From Pedobacter sp. B4-66 (GTDB lineage Bacteria > Bacteroidota > Bacteroidia > Sphingobacteriales > Sphingobacteriaceae): a stretch of 64,000 nt of DNA. Shown piece after piece: positions 63,167 through 64,000 of the stretch; the first letter of the stretch is position 1, and each line of letters opens with the position of its first letter. The DNA is taken from assembly GCF_018492665.1 (NCBI RefSeq), contig NZ_JAFVME010000001.1, positions 62,001-126,000 on the forward strand, given 5' to 3'. The notes under the pieces are model-generated. The model did no database searches. It worked only from the letters and a program-made list of their open reading frames with translations, and was not told where the DNA came from. Made by a program: the position numbers and the translations under genes.

Positions 63167-64000
63167 ATGATTAACAGAAAAATAAGTATTGTGTCAAGTA
63201 TGCTGTTGCTAAGTGCAACGGCATGCTTTGCGCAAGCTGCTGATCCGCAAACCGTGAATCTCCCTCCGGGAGGTACTTTAAAGTTGCGGGCAAATTCTGT
63301 TAACGCATCTACTTACCAGTGGTTTAAAGACAACCAAATTATACCGGATGCTACGACTATCGAATACATTGTTACCATCCCTGGTATCTATACCGTAGTA
63401 TCCTTTAATGCAGGAGGCTGCGAATCGGATGTTTCTGACAAAGTCATTATTTTAGGTCTACCGGTAAACTTACTAAGTGCCGATGTGATGATTACTAAAA
63501 CATCAGAAAACCGCGCACTATCACTAAACGACGCATTTAACTATTCCATTAATGTAAAAAATAATGGAAGTGATAAGGCGACTAATATCAAAGTTACCGA
63601 TCAACTACCACCAGAAGTAGAGTTTCAAGAGCTTACCCCTACCGCAGGCAGTAGTGCAAGGTATAGCTTTGCAACCAGAACCGTTCTATGGGAAATAGAC
63701 AAACTGGAAAACGGTGAATCTGCCGATTTAAGAATAAAAACAAAGGCAGTCAAACCAGGTGCTATTACAAACACGGCAACGGTTTCGGCAAATGAACCAG
63801 ATCCTATTCTAGCTAACAATACATCTACCGCTACAACATTAGTGTCAGATATCTTTATTCCAAATGTATTTACTCCTAACGGAGATGGAAAAAATGAAAC
63901 CTTTACTATACGCGGCATAGACCATTATGAAAATGAAATCACCATCCTAAACAGATGGGGAGGAACCGTTTACTTTAAAAAAGGATACAATAATGAGTGG
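63167..64000 (+). CDS. DUF11-repeat protein with T9SS type B (CHU_C) sorting domain, C-terminal end beyond window
   Basis: 278 codons are visible and the frame is open at the right edge. Signal peptide [19 protein letters not shown] ending CFAQA. An Ig-like part follows ([19 protein letters not shown]). Then a DUF11 repeat: [34 protein letters not shown], and [17 protein letters not shown]. The end, [20 protein letters not shown] to [21 protein letters not shown], is the start of the gliding-motility-associated C-terminal domain (TIGR04131/CHU_C), the type B signal for type IX secretion. The protein is therefore exported across the outer membrane. Only about 30 further residues should be missing. 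Confidence 0.88.
   Translation, partial: MINRKISIVSSMLLLSATACFAQAADPQTVNLPPGGTLKLRANSVNASTYQWFKDNQIIPDATTIEYIVTIPGIYTVVSFNAGGCESDVSDKVIILGLPVNLLSADVMITKTSENRALSLNDAFNYSINVKNNGSDKATNIKVTDQLPPEVEFQELTPTAGSSARYSFATRTVLWEIDKLENGESADLRIKTKAVKPGAITNTATVSANEPDPILANNTSTATTLVSDIFIPNVFTPNGDGKNETFTIRGIDHYENEITILNRWGGTVYFKKGYNNEW

Noticed and set aside
63625..63918. Minus-strand 97-codon frame near the right edge
   Set aside because: Antisense to the clear DUF11/CHU_C coding region.

Overview
The window looks like the chromosome of a member of the Bacteroidota, most likely a Sphingobacteriaceae such as Pedobacter. The DNA is AT-rich. It encodes four SusC/SusD pairs, many short lipoproteins with the Bacteroidota pattern (Lys-rich start, hydrophobic core, Ser/Gly-Cys, then charged residues), families typical of this group (DUF4983-, DUF5007-, DUF5008-, DUF5013- and DUF1735-type proteins), a type IX secretion (T9SS) C-terminal domain, and promoters of the TAnnTTTG type. 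No rRNA, tRNA, CRISPR array, complete insertion sequence or phage gene was seen. All assignments come from reading the sequence, without database searches.

Layout. 0-0.2 kb: start of a cytochrome-c-type lipoprotein cut by the window edge. 0.3-8.4 kb: a small acetyltransferase, two secreted GH95-type hydrolases, three small unknown proteins and a GH20 beta-hexosaminidase, suggesting use of fucosylated, GlcNAc-containing glycans. 8.4-12.1 kb: an intergenic palindromic element, a fatty-acid 2-hydroxylase-like enzyme and an Omp85-type outer-membrane protein whose N-terminal half resembles a protein-kinase fold. 12.1-14.8 kb: a four-gene operon for quinone/electrophile detoxification (ring-cleaving dioxygenase, esterase, pirin, degenerate receiver), closed by a strong bidirectional terminator.

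14.8-33.8 kb (cluster A) and 43.0-58.2 kb (cluster B) are two related minus-strand loci. Each encodes two SusC/SusD pairs, FAS1 lipoproteins, a DUF5007-type lipoprotein and an alkaline-phosphatase-fold/LamG (DUF4983) fusion whose metal-binding residues are mostly lost. Neither contains a recognisable glycoside hydrolase, polysaccharide lyase or dedicated regulator. Cluster A ends with a beta-propeller-like DUF5008 protein, a DUF1735-CBM6 protein and a PKD-DUF5013 protein. Cluster B ends with an Ig-like/LamG protein, an intact alkaline-phosphatase-superfamily enzyme and a PhnZ-like HD oxygenase. The idea that they bind and import a phospho- or phosphono-substituted ligand is inference.

Between the clusters (34.5-43.0 kb) are an oxidative pentose-phosphate operon (ROK glucokinase, gnd, zwf, pgl), a Tat-exported purple-acid-phosphatase-like protein, a DUF4833 protein, two unknown proteins and a PhnB-like VOC protein. 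After cluster B come a repeat-rich leader, an unknown protein with a possible translationally coupled 42-residue secreted peptide, and (60.2-64.0 kb) an operon of Ig-repeat secreted proteins ending in a T9SS-sorted protein cut by the window edge.
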